Assembly (NCBI GenBank): GCA_003614735.1
Contig: KZ992453.1
Location: 1 to 55,815 of the forward strand
Source: Thamnocephalis sphaerospora
Lineage: Eukaryota > Zoopagomycota > Zoopagomycetes > Zoopagales > Sigmoideomycetaceae
Direction of reading: 5' to 3'
Length of the DNA: 55,815 bases
The translations under genes and the position numbers were made by a program. Positions within the stretch are counted from its first letter, which is position 1, and each line of letters opens with the position of its first letter. Shown here in pieces: positions 53,379-55,815 of this stretch. The notes beneath the pieces are model-generated. The model ran no database searches, had not been told where the DNA came from, and was given only the letters and a program-made list of their open reading frames with translations.

Positions 53379-55815
53379 CTAGCTGTTGCTGGTCGACAGC
53401 TTCACATCGTGATACTGCGTAATGTGCTTTCGCCGATGCGCATCTCCGCTAGGTTGCCTGGACAGTCCGGCAGTCTCGCGGCGTAGTCGTTCTTCGTCCT
53501 CGGCCACCGTGAGAATCTCGGGCGCAGCACGCTCCAGCCGCTCCAGCAGGTGACCAGCTGCAATGTCACCGTGTCGTTTGCGATAGACGGAAAGCTCATT
53601 GATCAGCGCGCGTGCCGTCCACGACCACACATTGGTGTAGGGATCGCCGTCTACTACGTAGTCGACGGGACGATCGATGTGCAGCAACTCAATCACCGAG
53701 CATGCCTGCGGCAGCATGCCGCGCTTGGCCAGCGTGGTGGCCAGCTGGTTGTAGTTGCGTACGTCCAGAAAGCCCACGTCGCGCACCTGGTTCCACTCTT
53801 CCAACGCTCGACGGGTCAGAGGCGCACGCAATGCGCACCGGTTGATGATGATGGAAAAGGCCAGCGGCGTGCCCTGATTGCGATGCAGCATCTCGCGCCA
53901 GGCTACCCAAAGCATGTTGGGCGTGTAAGCAAAGGCGCGGAACAGCCAGAGCCATGCCACCTTGTCCATCTCCACCGCTTCGGCGTCCATCTCCCTTCGC
54001 AGATTCTCAGCCGCCAGCGAGTTGCGTTCGAGCGCGTATGCCTTTAGCAGCGTGGTGTAGTGCACAACGTCGACTGCAAAGCCGCGCGTGCGCATTTCGT
54101 CCATGGCTGCACGTGCGCCACGCGAGTCGCCAGCACCCGCGTAGGCGCGCATTAGCAGAGAATAGGTAAGGCCGTCCGGTGACACGCCGTTCATCAGCAT
54201 ATCGTTGTAAATGCGACGCGCTTCCGCTTGGTCGCCCTGATGCATGTACGCGTTGATGAGTGCGTTGTAGGCCCGAGCGGTACGCATCCGACGACGTGCA
54301 TTGCGAAAGATACGTTCAGCGTCTAAGAGCGCGCCTGTATCGGCCAGTCCGCACACCAGCGTGTTGTAGGTGATCTCATCCGGCTCTACGCCATCGGTAA
54401 CCATCTCAGTGTAGATGTGAAGTGCGCGTGAGATGTCGCCATTGAGGGCGTGCGCATGTACCATCACATTGTAGATGACAGGCGTTGGGTTGGCGCCGCT
54501 GCTTAGCATTGATCGAAAGGCGCGCTCCATGCTCTCAACATCACCGGCCGCCGCGTAGGCCGACAATAGCGGAACATAGGTCAACTCGTTGGCAAACTCG
54601 CCGCTGGCCACCAGCTCCTGCATTACGCGAACGGCAGCGTGTGGGTCCGCCAGTCTTGAAAAGAGACGAATAAACATGTCGTATGACGCCTTGTTTGCCT
54701 CCACACCGTGTTCCAGCATATCACGTATCACGCGAATACCGCCATCTAGATCCGGCACACGCGAGTAGCCAAGCAGTAGCAAGTTGAAGGTGTGTACGCG
54801 TGGTCGCAGGCCGTTTTTGAGGGCCATGCTGAGCACCGCGTGCGCCTCTTCGGTTCGGCCATCCTCAAGGTATGCGTTCATAATCGCCGAGATGGAGACA
54901 TTGCTAGGTATGATGCCCAGGTCGCGCATATAATCGAGCACGCGTTCCACCTCATCCATGCGGCCAGCGTTGGCGTAGTAGACGAGTAGCGGCCGAAAGG
55001 TGTACTGGTTGGGCCGAATGCTGTTGGAGGACAGAATATTGTCAATCACCTGCAGCGCCTGGTCAATCTTGCCGCACTCGGCGTACGCGCGCACCAGCGA
55101 GTTGAGCGTCCAATGGGTCGGCTGCACACCTGATTTGCACATGTCCTCAAAGAGATTAACGGCCACAGGCAGGTTGCGCTGCTTGGCGTGAACGTGAATG
55201 AGGGCCGTGTAGCAGTGTACATCAGGCTGCACACCCGCGTCACGCATATGCTGAAACACACGCAGCGCACCGCTGGCGTTCATCAGCCTTGACATGAAAA
55301 CAATCATCCGCACGCCAATGTTGATGGTTGGCATGATGTCCTTGGAGAGCATAAAGTCGTACAGACGCGTGACCGAAGCAACATCCTGGCAGTGCTGATG
55401 CGCATCCAGCACCTTCTCGAAAGTGAATGCAGTCAGCGGAATATTTGCATTCAGCATATACTGCAACACATAGTCGGCACCATTTGCGTCCGCATGCACG
55501 GCCAGCCGCTCCAGCAACAGATGACAGGGTGTCTGCTGACTGAACGTCACCGCTACTAGCTGCTGGTAGGTGTCCACGTTGGACGCGTAGCCAGCATGGC
55601 GCATCTCCTCGTAAGCCGCCAGTGCGCCAAACAGATCCATCGCGTCCACATGCGAGCCGATCCATAGATTATAGGTGGTGGTTGTCATGCCCACGCCGCG
55701 CTGACGCATCGATGCGACAATACGACCAGCCTGACGCGGCTGTTGTCGACGTGCATACATGGCTAGCAGCGTGTGGAACTCGCCGGTGCCCAGTTCCGAG
55801 TCATTTTCCTCCAGC
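53379..55815 (-). CDS. Long P-class pentatricopeptide repeat protein (N terminus outside window)
   Basis: The frame is open without interruption from the window end to the TAG at 53379, over 810 codons, and the ATG at 55760 lies inside a repeat (EFHTLLAMYARRQQPRQAGR), so the real start is outside. At least 15 PPR units of about 35 residues follow each other with little degeneracy, for example VHCYTALIHVHAKQRNLPVA, QYTFRPLLVYYANAGRMDEV, EITYNTLVCGLADTGALLDA and GLTYSLLMRAYAGAGDSRGA. The last 130 residues are non-repeat, basic and acidic mixed (LEDEERLRRETAGLSRQ-like region), and end DVKLSTSNS. Such proteins bind single-stranded RNA in mitochondria, and a long regular array implies a specific target site. 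No SMR or endonuclease domain is visible. Confidence 0.9.
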   Translation of the reverse strand, partial: LEENDSELGTGEFHTLLAMYARRQQPRQAGRIVASMRQRGVGMTTTTYNLWIGSHVDAMDLFGALAAYEEMRHAGYASNVDTYQQLVAVTFSQQTPCHLLLERLAVHADANGADYVLQYMLNANIPLTAFTFEKVLDAHQHCQDVASVTRLYDFMLSKDIMPTINIGVRMIVFMSRLMNASGALRVFQHMRDAGVQPDVHCYTALIHVHAKQRNLPVAVNLFEDMCKSGVQPTHWTLNSLVRAYAECGKIDQALQVIDNILSSNSIRPNQYTFRPLLVYYANAGRMDEVERVLDYMRDLGIIPSNVSISAIMNAYLEDGRTEEAHAVLSMALKNGLRPRVHTFNLLLLGYSRVPDLDGGIRVIRDMLEHGVEANKASYDMFIRLFSRLADPHAAVRVMQELVASGEFANELTYVPLLSAYAAAGDVESMERAFRSMLSSGANPTPVIYNVMVHAHALNGDISRALHIYTEMVTDGVEPDEITYNTLVCGLADTGALLDAERIFRNARRRMRTARAYNALINAYMHQGDQAEARRIYNDMLMNGVSPDGLTYSLLMRAYAGAGDSRGARAAMDEMRTRGFAVDVVHYTTLLKAYALERNSLAAENLRREMDAEAVEMDKVAWLWLFRAFAYTPNMLWVAWREMLHRNQGTPLAFSIIINRCALRAPLTRRALEEWNQVRDVGFLDVRNYNQLATTLAKRGMLPQACSVIELLHIDRPVDYVVDGDPYTNVWSWTARALINELSVYRKRHGDIAAGHLLERLERAAPEILTVAEDEERLRRETAGLSRQPSGDAHRRKHITQYHDVKLSTSNS

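Overview
The window is nuclear DNA of a fungus. Genes lie on both strands with short intergenic gaps and many short GT-AG introns (mostly about 40 to 120 nt, often with a CTAAC-like branch site), and starts often have CACCATGG-like context. The gene content is eukaryotic: formin, OST3, SRP receptor alpha, Sec16, COG5, a DDX52/Rok1 helicase, a mitochondrial carrier and PPR proteins. An Mso1-like Sec1-binding protein and an ARA2-type aldo-keto reductase point to Fungi. SZRD1, MFSD10-like and 7TM-RGS genes next to them suggest an early-diverging lineage; Zoopagomycota is my guess and is not demonstrated. I saw no tRNA, rRNA, CRISPR, transposon or phage.

Layout. 1-4160 (-): N-terminal half of a diaphanous-type formin, cut at its FH1 domain by the window edge. 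5213-6649 (+): OST3/OST6 subunit of oligosaccharyltransferase. 7015-8792 (+): MFSD10-like MFS transporter. 9879-10328 (+): weak orphan membrane ORF. 10795-12712 (+): BSD-domain protein. 13713-16035 (+): TBC Rab-GAP. 17399-18777 (+): protein with a PPxY motif, an MIT-like helix pair and a long Q tract. 19085-20262 (+): aldo-keto reductase. 20333-21083 (-): SZRD1-like SUZ protein. 21268-23660 (+): SRP receptor alpha. 23887-25121 (+): mitochondrial carrier. 25654-26772 (-): disordered protein with KEN, RVxF and many SP/TP sites. 27758-29290 (+): PPR-like protein. 29400-29897 (-): small coiled-coil/membrane protein. 30057-32398 and 33153-35082 (-): tandem pair of 7TM-RGS receptors. 35852-37043 (+): Mso1-like protein. 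37641-46308 (-): Sec16. 46922-49750 (-): DDX52/Rok1 helicase. 50124-53170 (+): COG5. 53379 to the window end (-): long PPR protein, 5' end missing.

Many products act on one route: ER targeting (SRP receptor), N-glycosylation (OST3), COPII exit (Sec16), Golgi tethering (COG5), Rab control (TBC) and vesicle docking (Mso1-like). They are not co-directional and each has its own promoter, so I treat this as coincidental proximity. The most interesting items are the tandem 7TM-RGS pair, whose shared intron has a GC donor in one copy and GT in the other; the KEN/RVxF orphan; the Sec16 aromatic repeats; the spartin-like polyQ protein; and very short introns. Exon junctions were placed by eye from frame, splice consensus and protein similarity recalled from memory, so individual junctions may be off.
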